A DNA stretch of 43,835 nt from Rhizobium sp. Lineage in GTDB: Bacteria; Pseudomonadota; Alphaproteobacteria; Rhizobiales; Rhizobiaceae. Where the stretch lies: contig DPXQ01000113.1 of assembly GCA_003527225.1 (NCBI GenBank), positions 36,023-79,857 of the forward strand, read 5' to 3'. Positions within the stretch are counted from its first letter, which is position 1. Each line of letters opens with the position of its first letter. Below, one piece after another: positions 7,734-15,499 of the stretch. The notes below the pieces were generated by a model. It did not search any database, had not been told where the DNA came from, and saw only the letters and a list, made by a program, of their open reading frames with translations. Made by a program: the position numbers and the translations under genes.

Positions 7734-8597
7734 ATGATCACCGCCCGCGACATGACCGCCGCCGAACTCGCCGCGCTTTTGCATTTTCATGCGGAAGCCG
7801 GCGTCGAATGGCTGGTCGAGGACGATGCAGTCGACCGGCTGGCGGAATTCGCCGCCGAGAAGCAGGCGCGCCAGCACAAGACAGCCGCGCCGTCGGCGGA
7901 ACCGGCGGGCCAGAGCAGCACCTCCCCGGGGCGCAAGCGCCCCGATACGCCCGCGCCGCGTCCGCAGCCGGCAGCCGCCAATGTCGCCATTCCCGACGAA
8001 CACGCGATCACCGAGGCGCGTTTTGCCGCCGAGAGTGCGCGCACGCTCGCTGAACTGAAGACCGCCGTGGAGGCCTTTTCCGGCTGCAACCTGAAGACCA
8101 GCGCCCGCTCGACCATCTTCGCCGCCGGCGATCCGTCAAGCCGCATCATGGTGATCGGGCCGATGCCGAGCGCCGACGACGACCGCGAGGGCCAGGCCTT
8201 TTCCGGCAGGGCGGGCCTGTTGCTGGACCGCATGCTGGCGGCCATCGGGCTCTCGCGCGAGGGCGTCCTGATCAGCACCATCATCCCCTGGCGTCCGCCT
8301 GGCGACCGTCCGCCGTCGGTGCCGGAAAGCGCGATCTGCCGTCCCTTCATCGAGCGCCAGATCGAGCTGGTGGAGCCGAAGGCGGTGCTTCTGCTCGGCA
8401 ATTTCACCGCCCGCTTCTTCTTCGGCGGCAACGAGACCATCCATGCGCTGCGCGGTCACTGGCGCGAGATCGCCTGCGGCAGCCACAGCGTCCCGGCGAT
8501 CGCAAGCCTGCATCCGCAGGAACTCCTGACCGCGCCGGCCAGCAAGGCGCTCGCTTGGCAGGATCTGCGGGCCTTCCGGGCACGGCTCGACGCCTGA
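7734..8597 (+). CDS. Uracil-DNA glycosylase superfamily protein, divergent family 4-like
   Basis: A 287-aa protein with a variable Pro/Ala-rich linker (about 45-85) and a C-terminal UDG domain (about 100-285). It should remove uracil from DNA to start base excision repair. Motif A, normally GEAPG followed by acidic residues, reads IGPMPSADDDREGQAFSGRAG here (141-161). The C-terminal motif is LHPQELL (259-265), replacing the usual HPS. Family 4 enzymes hold a 4Fe-4S cluster with four Cys. Here C118 and C202 occupy two of the positions, but the second Cys of the first pair (position 121, Lys) and the third (185-186, Pro-Trp in IIPWRPPGDR) are missing, so a canonical cluster is unlikely. The same PWRPPG pattern is common in alphaproteobacterial homologues. 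The start is uncertain: there is no clear ribosome binding site at 7734. Confidence 0.85.
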   Translation: MITARDMTAAELAALLHFHAEAGVEWLVEDDAVDRLAEFAAEKQARQHKTAAPSAEPAGQSSTSPGRKRPDTPAPRPQPAAANVAIPDEHAITEARFAAESARTLAELKTAVEAFSGCNLKTSARSTIFAAGDPSSRIMVIGPMPSADDDREGQAFSGRAGLLLDRMLAAIGLSREGVLISTIIPWRPPGDRPPSVPESAICRPFIERQIELVEPKAVLLLGNFTARFFFGGNETIHALRGHWREIACGSHSVPAIASLHPQELLTAPASKALAWQDLRAFRARLDA

Positions 8598-8639
8598 ATC
8601 GCTCCTATTTTCATCGATGGTAAACGGATTATGAAGGAA

Positions 8640-8660
8640 GCCATGCAATTCGAGCATGGC
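8640..8660. other. Hairpin in the region after the UDG gene
   Basis: Perfect 7-bp inverted arms GCCATGC / GCATGGC with a 7-nt loop, 43 nt after the UDG stop. No T run follows, so a terminator is not supported. It may be part of a leader for the small ORF at 8754. Otherwise nothing is recognisable between 8598 and 8753. Confidence 0.4.
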
Positions 8661-8753
8661 AGCGGCGCGGTTGCGTCCATTGCAGAATCGATGCTGCACT
8701 GCAATATTGGCATCAATGTCCTGGGAGGAACCATTCGACAAGGAAGCCTTGCC

Positions 8754-8945
8754 ATGACCGCCCGCACCCGCCCCATCCACTGTAATTTCGAAACGCTCCG
8801 CCTTGCCGGCGAGCGGCTCCGCAGCGGTCACGGCTATCATCGCTTCGGCTCGGCAACGAACGAACAGTTGAGCGCACGGGTCCTCGGCCGCCTCGGCCAG
8901 ATCACCCGCCCCTCGGCCATCTTCACCGATTTCCGCGAGTCCTGA
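8754..8945 (+). CDS. Hypothetical small protein
   Basis: A 63-aa basic soluble protein of unknown function. The ATG at 8754 has a well-spaced AAGGAAG 7-8 nt upstream, which favours it over the longer frame beginning at 8631. There is no TM segment or signal peptide. The C-terminal half (NEQLSARVLGRLGQI) could form an amphipathic helix. No family is recognised. It may form a small transcription unit with the 54-aa ORF at 9073. Confidence 0.5.
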   Translation: MTARTRPIHCNFETLRLAGERLRSGHGYHRFGSATNEQLSARVLGRLGQITRPSAIFTDFRES

Positions 8946-8991
8946 GAAGGACAAGTTCGGCGACGCGTCCACCGCATGCCTGCGCCTTTTG

Positions 8992-9008
8992 ATTGTGCGT
9001 TGCACAAT
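8992..9008. promoter_or_regulatory. Perfect palindrome, candidate operator
   Basis: ATTGTGCGTTGCACAAT has 7-bp arms with a 3-nt centre and lies 65 nt upstream of the small ORF at 9073. The inner TGC-N3-GCA resembles operators described for PhaR/AniA-type regulators, but that link is only a resemblance. No T run follows, so a terminator is unlikely. Confidence 0.4.
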
Positions 9009-9072
9009 TCAAGCCGCCGACGCCGGGAACGCCGCCTTCAAAAGATACGCAACAATTGCAAGGGTCAAAGCC

Positions 9073-9237
9073 ATGAACGTCAATTTCCATCCGCTGCGCC
9101 AGTTGAGGGATGCCGTCGGCCGGATCAGCAATGCGGTCAGTGCTTCGGAAGAATATAGCCGCGCCATGGCGGGAGCCGACGCGACGCGCACGGACCGGCG
9201 CGGCGCCAACAGCGCGGCCTCCCACATTCCGCTTTGA
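9073..9237 (+). CDS. Hypothetical small protein
   Basis: A 54-aa ORF with an amphipathic N-terminal helix (residues about 5-32, FHPLRQLRDAVGRISNAV) and a disordered tail. AGGG lies about 9 nt before the ATG. It is downstream of a perfect palindrome at 8992-9008 that may control it. It ends 47 bp before the stop of the convergent regulator gene. No family is recognised, and it could be spurious. Confidence 0.4.
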   Translation: MNVNFHPLRQLRDAVGRISNAVSASEEYSRAMAGADATRTDRRGANSAASHIPL

Positions 9238-9283
9238 TTGCGGGCCGGTCTCACCGGACCTTCCGCAAGCCGGGAATTGCCAG

Positions 9284-10183
9284 CTATCCCTCGGCGCAGG
9301 CAGAGGGATAGTTCTCGGCGTCATCGGGCGAAACCTCCCGACATGCCCAGTCGAACGCCTCGTCGACCAGGGCGAACTTGACCGCCTGCCAGCCGATATA
9401 TTCCTCGAGGAAATCTCGGGCGAACCATAGATGCGTCTTCCGGCGCTCGTCGTGCCATTGCAGGCAACCCTCGTCCACCGCCTTGCGCAATAGCCGCTGC
9501 AGATGCGTGCGCGACATCATGAACTGCTGCGCCATGGCGCGCGCATCGACGCGGCCCAGATCGTATCGATCCGCCCCCGTGGTCGGCGCATTGATCCGCC
9601 GCACCAGTTCGTCCATGACAAGGCCACCCGCCTCGGTCCACAGGAACATGGCCACCCGCCGTGGCGGCTCGCGCCAATGGCTGTCGTCAATGGCGCGGCG
9701 GGCCACGCGCGGTTGAACGAGACGGAAAAGTTCGGGCCGGGCGGCGAGCACGCGAGCGCGCGATCCGCCGTCGATGCGGTCGAGCGAAGCGAGATTGGCC
9801 GTCACCCAGTGAAACATTGCCTTCGCGCTGACCTCGGTTGCCTCGAACCGGCGCGGCCGCTTGTTCGGATCATCGGCGACGCGGATGAACCGATAGGACC
9901 GCAGCTGATCGAGAAAGTTGAGGACCGTGTTGCGGCTTGCGGCATTGACGCCGGTGATCATGTCACGCAGCCGGGCCGTGGTCAGGCCGGTCTGCGGAAC
10001 AGCGGGATCGTATTCGAGGTAGAGAGCAAAAGCCGCCTGGCTCAACAACCAGCGCTGATGGGAGGCGAGGAAACGCGCCAGGCGCGGATTGCCGTCATAG
10101 ACGCTGCGCAATTCCTCGGCGAGAAATCGGAGCGCCATCATGAAGTCCGGATGGGCCTGCAACTCTTCCCTTGAGAACGCCAT
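9284..10183 (-). CDS. Putative transcriptional regulator with two HTH regions
   Basis: A 299-aa soluble protein. Residues about 44-120 look like a MarR-like winged helix: helices around AAFALYLEYD, then a recognition-helix-like ASRNTVLNFLDQLRSYRFI and a basic wing KRPRRFEAT. A second HTH-like segment lies at about 213-250 (DARAMAQQFMMSRTHLQRLL), followed by a wing-like EGCLQWHDERRKTHLWF. The middle (125-205) is helical and may form a dimer or ligand domain. This reading is structural inference: I do not recognise a named family. The ATG at 10183 has GGGAGGGG upstream. The 274-bp gap up to the DMT gene includes an AT-rich stretch (about 10280-10430) likely to hold its promoter. Confidence 0.7.
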   Translation of the reverse strand: MAFSREELQAHPDFMMALRFLAEELRSVYDGNPRLARFLASHQRWLLSQAAFALYLEYDPAVPQTGLTTARLRDMITGVNAASRNTVLNFLDQLRSYRFIRVADDPNKRPRRFEATEVSAKAMFHWVTANLASLDRIDGGSRARVLAARPELFRLVQPRVARRAIDDSHWREPPRRVAMFLWTEAGGLVMDELVRRINAPTTGADRYDLGRVDARAMAQQFMMSRTHLQRLLRKAVDEGCLQWHDERRKTHLWFARDFLEEYIGWQAVKFALVDEAFDWACREVSPDDAENYPSACAEG

Positions 10184-10457
10184 CAGCCTGCCCCTCCCTC
10201 GCGAAGGCGGCCGGACCGGTACGGCCGCGCACGGCGCGATTGTCCCTCCGAACGGTCACGCCGTCTGGTTGGATGGTAAAAGGATCGTGCGCAATTCACT
10301 GTCATTCTTCCATCTTCAGAGTATGCGACCCATTCCGGCAAGGGAAAATTGTCTCATCCCCGGAAATATTCGCAAAAACTGAATATTGCATACAGAACTG
10401 ATGGCATTGAACAATAAAAACGGATGAAGAACGGTTGCGTCCGGCGATCGTCCGCCA

Positions 10458-11396
10458 TCACCCTTGCGGGGTCGCGGCCTTGCGCGCGGCCTTTCGCTCC
10501 AGCCCGAGCTGGTGCTCGCGGTAGATGATGAATATACCGGCGGAAACGACGATCGCCGCGCCGGCAAGCGTGGTCAGCGTGGGGATATCGCCGAACAGAA
10601 AATAGGCGATCGCGGAACCAAGCAGGATCGAACTGTATTCGAACGGCGCGATCGTCGAGACATCGGCATAGCGATAGCTTTCCGTCAGCAGGATCTGGCC
10701 GAGCCCGCCAAAGAAGCCGGCAAATGCCATCAGGGCCAGCGCCTCCCAGGACAGCGTTGCCCAGCCGAAGAACCAGGTGAAAGCCGCAAGCACCGAGGCT
10801 GTCAGCGAAAAGTACATGACAATGGTCGCCGTCGCTTCCGTCTGCACCAGCTGGCGCACCTGCAACATGGCGCCCGCCCCGAGCGTCGCCGATGCCAGAA
10901 CCGCCACGGCCCCGATCGCGGCCGCGGATTCAAGGCCCTGCTCGCCGAACAGCGTGAGCTTGGGCCAGGAGATGATCATCACGCCGATCATGCCGACGAA
11001 AACCGCCGTCCAGCGATAGACGCGCACGCTCTCTCCGAGAAACAGCGCGGCAAATACCACCGCCACAAGCGGCATGGCGTAGCCGATGGCGATGACATCG
11101 GGCAGCGGCAACAGGACGAGGCCATAGAAGCCGAATCCCATGGCGGCGACGCCGATCAGGCCGCGCTTCAGGTGGCCGAGCGGATTGTCGGTGCGAAAGG
11201 CGGCGCGCAGGTCGCCCCGATAGGCGAGATAGGCAATGATCGGCACCATGGCGAAGGCCGACCGGTAGAATGTGATCTGCCCGGGCGGTATGCCGGTGCC
11301 CGCCAGCTTGATGCAGGTCTGCATGCCGAGAAACACGGCGACGGAAAGAACCTTCAGCAGGATGCCGCGAATAGGGTCGGAAACGGCGGAGGCCAT
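10458..11396 (-). CDS. DMT superfamily transporter (EamA family)
   Basis: A 312-aa inner-membrane protein with about ten hydrophobic helices arranged as two EamA repeats (about 12-146 and 160-297). Each repeat ends with the typical short hairpin, with GES after helix 4 of the first repeat (ALFLGESV) and GDIPT in the second. The C-terminus is basic and cytosolic. The family exports or imports small metabolites such as amino acids or nucleotides, and the substrate cannot be read from sequence. It is divergent from pepN with a 299-bp intergenic region. That region shows only an AT-rich promoter-like stretch near 11535-11620. Confidence 0.88.
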   Translation of the reverse strand: MASAVSDPIRGILLKVLSVAVFLGMQTCIKLAGTGIPPGQITFYRSAFAMVPIIAYLAYRGDLRAAFRTDNPLGHLKRGLIGVAAMGFGFYGLVLLPLPDVIAIGYAMPLVAVVFAALFLGESVRVYRWTAVFVGMIGVMIISWPKLTLFGEQGLESAAAIGAVAVLASATLGAGAMLQVRQLVQTEATATIVMYFSLTASVLAAFTWFFGWATLSWEALALMAFAGFFGGLGQILLTESYRYADVSTIAPFEYSSILLGSAIAYFLFGDIPTLTTLAGAAIVVSAGIFIIYREHQLGLERKAARKAATPQG

Positions 11397-11695
11397 CTTT
11401 GGTTTCTCGTGAATTTCTTGGCTGATCTATCTTGGCGGGAGGCGGAGCGTCCGCAGCGAGGAGCATTTGCGGCATCATCGACCCGTCTCGGGATTCTGGC
11501 AAGGCGCGTTCTGTGTGTTTGATCCGACTATTCTCCACACCTGAAATAAACTTGTCGCTTGCGTGCGGTATTTCTGTCAATTTTAACAATCGTTCAGAAT
11601 TTGCTGCAATTATCGCCGGCGAAATCGCGCTGGCACGTATTCGGTATCACGCTTGCGCACGCCGGATTCACGCAAGAGACGATCAGGGAAGATTT

Positions 11696-14344
11696 ATGCG
11701 AACAGATACGGGCCAGATCACCCATCTGGCGGACTACCGCCCCACCGATTTCGTGCTGGAGCGCGTGGATCTTACCTTCGAACTCGATCCCACCGAAACC
11801 AAGGTTGAGGCACGGCTGATCTTCCATCGCCGGGAGGGTGTCGATCCCACGGCTCCGCTGGTGCTCGACGGGGACGAACTCAGTCTCGCGGGCCTGCTTC
11901 TCGATCAAATGGAGATGGCGCCTGAACGCTATACGGCCACGCCCGACAGCCTGACGATCCGCGACCTGCCGGCAACCGCCCCCTTCGAGATCACGATCAC
12001 CACGATCATCAATCCGCAGGCCAATTCCCAGCTGATGGGCCTCTACCGGTCCAACGGCATCTACTGCACGCAGTGCGAGGCAGAGGGCTTCCGCCGCATC
12101 ACCTATTTCCCTGACCGTCCTGACGTTCTGGCGCCCTATACCGTCAACATCATCGCCGACAAGGCCGCCAACCCGCTGCTCCTGTCCAACGGCAATTTCC
12201 TTGGCGGCGCCGGCTATGGCGAAGGCAAGCACTTCGCCGCCTGGTTCGATCCGCATCCGAAGCCGAGCTACCTCTTCGCGCTGGTCGCCGGAGACCTCGG
12301 CGTCGTGGAAGACAGCTTCACCACCATGTCGGACCGCGAAGTTGCGCTCAGGATCTATGTCGAGCATGGCAAGGAGGCCCGCGCGGCCTATGCCATGGAC
12401 GCGTTGAAGCGCTCCATGAAGTGGGACGAGGAGGTCTTCGGCCGCGAATACGATCTCGACATCTTCATGATCGTCGCCGTCTCCGATTTCAACATGGGGG
12501 CCATGGAGAACAAGGGCCTCAACGTCTTCAACGACAAGTATGTGCTTGCCGATCCGGAGACCGCGACCGACCAGGACTATGCCAATATCGAGGCGATCAT
12601 CGCGCACGAATATTTCCACAACTGGACCGGCAACCGTATCACCTGCCGCGACTGGTTCCAGCTGTGCCTGAAGGAAGGCCTGACCGTCTACCGCGACCAC
12701 GAATTCTCCGCCGACCAGCGCTCGCGCGCCGTCAAGCGCATCGCCGAGGTCCGGCATCTGCGCTCGGAGCAGTTTCCGGAGGATTCCGGCCCGCTCGCTC
12801 ATCCGGTCCGCCCGGACAAGTTCCGCGAGATCAACAACTTCTACACGACCACCGTCTACGAAAAGGGGTCGGAAGTCACCCGGATGATCGCGACCATTCT
12901 CGGGCGCGACGGTTTCAAAAAGGGCATGGATCTCTATTTCGAGCGCCATGACGGCGATGCCGCCACCGTGGAGGATTTCGTCAAGTCCTTCGAGGATGCC
13001 AACGGCCGCGACCTCACCCAGTTCTCGCTCTGGTACCGCCAGGCCGGAACCCCGCAGATCACCGTGTCCGCGAATTATGACGCGGCCGCGAAAACCCTCA
13101 GCCTGTCACTCGAGCAGATGGTGCCGGCCACGCCCGGCCAGTCCGCCAAGGAGCCGATGCACATCCCGCTGAAGTTCGCGCTGATCGGCGAGAACGGCGC
13201 GGAAGCACAACCGACCGCCATGAGCGGCGGCGAGATTACCGGCGACGTCTTGCACCTGACCGAGCGCAGCCAGACCTTCAGCTTCTCCGGCATCGGCGCA
13301 CGCCCGGTCGTCTCGCTCAATCGTGGCTTCTCCGCTCCGGTGACGCTGCATTTTGCCCAGAGCAAGGAAGACCTCGCCCATATTGCCCGGCACGACAGCG
13401 ACCTCTTCGCCCGCTGGCAGGCGATCACCGATATCGCCATGCCGACATTGATGGCCGCAGCCCGCGCCGTCGGTGCCGGCCAGCCGGTGGAATGCGATGC
13501 CGCGCTCTGCGATGCGCTGATCGCCATCGCCGGCGACGACACGCTTGAGCCGGCCTTCCGCGCCCAGGCGCTCGCGCTGCCGAGCGAATCCGACATCGCC
13601 CGCGAACTCGGCGCCAACAATGATCCCGACGCGATCCATCAGGGCCGCCAGGCAATCCTTGCGGCCATTGCCGAAGCCGGTGCCTCAACCTTCCGCGCGC
13701 TCTATGACGGGCTCGCCTCCACGACACCGTTCAGCCCTGACGCCAATGGTGCCGGCCGCCGTGCATTGCGCAACGCAGCGCTCGGCTTCCTGGCGCTCAG
13801 CGAGAACAGCCCGGCTGGTGCCGCGGAAGCCTTCGCCAGGGCCGACAACATGACGGACCTGTCGCAGGCGCTCACCGTGCTCGCCCATCGCTTCCCGGAG
13901 GCCGCGGAGACCCATGCGGCGCTCGCCGCCTTCGAAAGCCGCTTCGCGTCCAACGCGCTGGTACTCGACAAGTGGTTCTCGATCCAGGCGACCATTCCGG
14001 GCGAAGGCGCGCTCGACCGCGTGATGCGCCTGATGCAGAACCCGCATTTTGCCGCGTCCAACCCGAACCGGGTGCGTGCGCTCATCGGCACCTTCGCCTT
14101 CGCCAATCCGACCGGCTTCAACCGTCCGGACGGCAAGGCCTACCACTTCTTCGCGGAAGAAATCCTGTCGATGGACAAGCGCAACCCGCAGCTCGCCGCC
14201 CGTCTTCTGACGGCGCTGCGCTCCTGGCGCCTGCTCGAGCCGGTCCGCGCCGACCAAGCCCGCGAGGCCCTGATGACCATCGAACGGGCGCCTGCGCTCT
14301 CGTCCGATGTCGGCGATATCGTAGAGCGCATGCTGAAGGGCTGA
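11696..14344 (+). CDS. pepN: Aminopeptidase N (M1 family zinc metallopeptidase)
   Basis: An 882-aa cytosolic peptidase that removes N-terminal residues from peptides. The M1 exopeptidase motif GAMEN occurs in FNMGAMENKGLN, and the zinc site is HEYFHNWTGNR followed after 18 residues by the third ligand Glu in LKEGLTVYRD. The Ig-like and C-terminal helical domains typical of bacterial PepN follow (about 440-882), and total length fits E. coli PepN (870 aa). The ATG at 11696 gives MRTDTGQITHLADYRP, the usual alphaproteobacterial N-terminus, and GATCAGGGAAG lies just upstream. The longer open frame to 11432 is non-homologous. It converges on the DUF4344 gene with 36 bp between stops, including a GC hairpin (14352-14371) without a T run. 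Confidence 0.95.
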   Translation: MRTDTGQITHLADYRPTDFVLERVDLTFELDPTETKVEARLIFHRREGVDPTAPLVLDGDELSLAGLLLDQMEMAPERYTATPDSLTIRDLPATAPFEITITTIINPQANSQLMGLYRSNGIYCTQCEAEGFRRITYFPDRPDVLAPYTVNIIADKAANPLLLSNGNFLGGAGYGEGKHFAAWFDPHPKPSYLFALVAGDLGVVEDSFTTMSDREVALRIYVEHGKEARAAYAMDALKRSMKWDEEVFGREYDLDIFMIVAVSDFNMGAMENKGLNVFNDKYVLADPETATDQDYANIEAIIAHEYFHNWTGNRITCRDWFQLCLKEGLTVYRDHEFSADQRSRAVKRIAEVRHLRSEQFPEDSGPLAHPVRPDKFREINNFYTTTVYEKGSEVTRMIATILGRDGFKKGMDLYFERHDGDAATVEDFVKSFEDANGRDLTQFSLWYRQAGTPQITVSANYDAAAKTLSLSLEQMVPATPGQSAKEPMHIPLKFALIGENGAEAQPTAMSGGEITGDVLHLTERSQTFSFSGIGARPVVSLNRGFSAPVTLHFAQSKEDLAHIARHDSDLFARWQAITDIAMPTLMAAARAVGAGQPVECDAALCDALIAIAGDDTLEPAFRAQALALPSESDIARELGANNDPDAIHQGRQAILAAIAEAGASTFRALYDGLASTTPFSPDANGAGRRALRNAALGFLALSENSPAGAAEAFARADNMTDLSQALTVLAHRFPEAAETHAALAAFESRFASNALVLDKWFSIQATIPGEGALDRVMRLMQNPHFAASNPNRVRALIGTFAFANPTGFNRPDGKAYHFFAEEILSMDKRNPQLAARLLTALRSWRLLEPVRADQAREALMTIERAPALSSDVGDIVERMLKG

Positions 14345-14380
14345 AACAGCCGGCGCGGGTAACGCCGCGCCATCCCGTTC

Positions 14381-15256
14381 CTATTCCTGGTCGTCCTCGT
14401 CGGGATTGTCGATGTACCACTGCGCATCGAGTTCGGCGCTGTTGAGAACATCCTCGCAGCACAGTGTCATCTCGCGGTCGCCCGGGCTCCAGAAGGCATT
14501 CGCCACGCCGCATTCTGTCGCCGTCAGCTTGATGCCGTCCTCCAGCCTGTAGCTGCCGGAGAAGGTCTCGGCCACCATTTCCAGCACCTGCGCATCCTTG
14601 ATCATCTCGCGGAAATAGGCGAGCTGCGGGTTCCTGGTCGGCGCATAGCTGATCTTGAACTTGGTCGTGTCGCCCTTGGCCGCCTCGTGCGGCTGGAGCA
14701 CCGTGTCCCAGCTGGCACTGAGGCTCTCGTATTCACCCGGGCATTCCTCGGCGCGGTACTCCGGAAACTCGAGCGATTCCGCGAAATCCCCGAAACGCTC
14801 CTTGCTCTTGCCGAGCATCAGGCAGACGGTCGCATAGGCGCGCTGCTCGTCGAGACCGTGACTGTCCCAGAAAGCGAGATCCTCGTCGCCTTCGCTCGCG
14901 CCGGCCGAGAGGAACCAGACATTGGCGAAGTCCTCGACGGCGCTGTTGAAATCCTCGTCTTCCGCCTCCAGCAGCAGCACCACCGCCAGCCCGTCGACCG
15001 CGTCCTCCTCCTTGCCGAGCACGGGCAGCGAGAATTCCGAAACCAGCATGTGGCCAGCCTCGTGGAACACTGTCGCCACCGCGTTGTTGAGGGCAAACTG
15101 GTCGGCCTCTTCGGCCTGTTCGTCGCTGAGCTGGTCGTAGAGTTCGGGCGGCTTCGGCTCGACGGCCCAGGCGGGCTGCCCCGCGAGCAGCGATGCCAGG
15201 ACGGCGGCGGCCGGCGCTGCCCGCAAAGAACACCGGCGAAACGACTTCGGATGCAT
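14381..15256 (-). CDS. Secreted DUF4344 metallopeptidase
   Basis: A 291-aa exported protein with a signal peptide (RRCSLRAAPAAAVLASLLAG, cleavage near AWA31). The zinc-protease motif HEAGH lies at 65-69, the defining motif of the DUF4344 family of putative peptidases. The mature protein is acidic, with a Asp/Glu-rich C-terminus (DNPDEDDQE) and several Cys, suggesting a periplasmic or secreted location. The substrate is unknown. Its promoter shares the 243-bp region with pleC, from which it is divergent. Confidence 0.85.
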   Translation of the reverse strand: MHPKSFRRCSLRAAPAAAVLASLLAGQPAWAVEPKPPELYDQLSDEQAEEADQFALNNAVATVFHEAGHMLVSEFSLPVLGKEEDAVDGLAVVLLLEAEDEDFNSAVEDFANVWFLSAGASEGDEDLAFWDSHGLDEQRAYATVCLMLGKSKERFGDFAESLEFPEYRAEECPGEYESLSASWDTVLQPHEAAKGDTTKFKISYAPTRNPQLAYFREMIKDAQVLEMVAETFSGSYRLEDGIKLTATECGVANAFWSPGDREMTLCCEDVLNSAELDAQWYIDNPDEDDQE

Positions 15257-15335
15257 TTCAAAAAACCCTTCCGGGCCTGTGCCCGCACTGTTCTGTAGCC
15301 CATCGATAAGCGCGGAACGGCCATGTTTTCAATCA

Positions 15336-15475
15336 GATTCAAGAGTTTGGCGGCGTCCGCACAAAAAAAGTCGATTCGGATTAAGGGCTTAAGCCTTTGT
15401 TCACCGAGCCCATATGGACAAGGCGAATCAGTAGTGATTCATTAGGTTAGATTCGGGCGGGCGGCGCTGCGAATC
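15336..15475. promoter_or_regulatory. GANTC-rich promoter region with CtrA-like site, upstream of pleC
   Basis: Six GANTC sites (CcrM methylation sites) lie in 140 bp at 15336, 15373, 15425, 15436, 15450 and 15471, with a seventh inside the gene at 15543. Chance at this GC content would give about half a site. A near-consensus CtrA box, TTAA-N7-TTCAC, lies at 15389-15404 (consensus TTAA-N7-TTAAC). CcrM/GcrA and CtrA are the cell-cycle transcription circuit of alphaproteobacteria, so this is a plausible cell-cycle-timed promoter. The motif matches are observed. The regulation is inferred. Confidence 0.6.
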
Positions 15476-15499
15476 ACACGAGGGATCAAGGTAGGGACG

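Noticed and set aside
14352..14371. GC hairpin between pepN and the DUF4344 gene as a terminator
   Set aside because: The stem GGCGCG/CGCGCC is only 6 bp and no T run follows on either strand.
15381..15392. TTAA-N4-TTAA considered as a CtrA site
   Set aside because: The spacing of 4 is wrong for CtrA. The overlapping TTAA-N7-TTCAC is the better candidate.
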